Shown here: one piece after another, positions 6,003-6,118 of the stretch
How positions within the stretch are numbered: position 1 is the stretch's first letter
Layout of the letters: each line of letters begins with the position of its first letter
Assembly (NCBI GenBank): GCA_003231035.1
Contig: QIHU01000792.1
Coordinates: 1-6,118, forward strand
Reading direction: 5' to 3'
Source of the DNA: Acidobacteriota bacterium
GTDB taxonomy: Bacteria; Acidobacteriota; Thermoanaerobaculia; Multivoradales; SZUA-115
Length of the DNA stretch: 6,118 bases
Position numbers and translations under genes: made by a program
Notes under the pieces: model-generated
Seen by the model: the letters and a program-made list of their open reading frames with translations, nothing else
Databases searched by the model: none
What the model was told of the DNA's origin: nothing

Positions 6003-6118
6003 ATGGCTACTTTTACCACCAACCAGCTCAAGACCGGTCTCAAAGTAATCTTGGACAACGATCCCTACTCCATTGTAGAGAACGAATTCGTCAAACCGGG
6101 CAAGGGCCAGGCCTTCAA
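6003..6118 (+). CDS. efp: Elongation factor P (3' partial)
   Basis: Only the first 38 codons are inside the window. They encode the start of the KOW-like N-terminal domain of EF-P, which rescues ribosomes stalled at polyproline stretches by binding next to the P-site tRNA. The sequence begins MATFTTNQLKTGLKVILD and reaches NEFVKPGKGQAF, nearly the same as E. coli EF-P's SEFVKPGKGQAF. The modified residue Lys34 is present within PGKGQ. A Lys at this position with an adjacent epmB indicates beta-lysylation, not the Arg32 rhamnosylation found in some other bacteria. Upstream is a good GAGGAA site. The full protein is expected to be about 185-190 residues. Confidence 0.95.
   Translation, partial: MATFTTNQLKTGLKVILDNDPYSIVENEFVKPGKGQAF

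Overview
The window comes from a GC-rich Gram-negative-type bacterial chromosome. The signs are strong G/C bias at third codon positions, an RND/MMPL inner-membrane transporter, and an EF-P/EpmB pair of the Lys34 beta-lysylation type. The lineage cannot be fixed from this sequence; a high-GC environmental group such as Acidobacteriota or a deltaproteobacterial relative is a guess. No mobile element, CRISPR array, tRNA or rRNA was seen.

Layout. The + strand of 1-2675 carries three genes: a DUF3179-family protein (5' end outside the window), a DUF1015-family protein, and a small rhodanese-like protein without the catalytic cysteine. The - strand of 2672-5917 carries epmB, which encodes the lysine 2,3-aminomutase-type enzyme of EF-P modification, followed by a 12-helix RND/MMPL exporter gene. 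The exporter gene ends tail-to-tail with the rhodanese-like gene, the two sharing four bases. At the right edge the first 38 codons of efp (elongation factor P) run on the + strand, divergent from epmB across 85 bp.

Main discovery. The DUF3179 gene is interrupted by one in-frame TGA (229-231), and family-like sequence continues in the same frame on both sides. The TGA falls where the family has the first, conserved cysteine of its CPLC-type motif, so the protein reads ...AAVW-U-PLANTAVVY... Thirteen bases after the TGA is a 7-bp GC-rich hairpin (245-263). Its 5-nt loop has a G at position 2, within the usual geometry of bacterial SECIS elements. The simplest reading is a selenoprotein of the DUF3179 family, not a broken gene.

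Genes working together. The functional pair visible here is epmB and efp. EpmB makes the (R)-beta-lysine that EpmA (not in the window) attaches to EF-P Lys34, and that lysine is present in the partial EF-P. The DUF1015 and rhodanese-like genes lie 10 nt apart and are probably co-transcribed; no joint function can be read from sequence.
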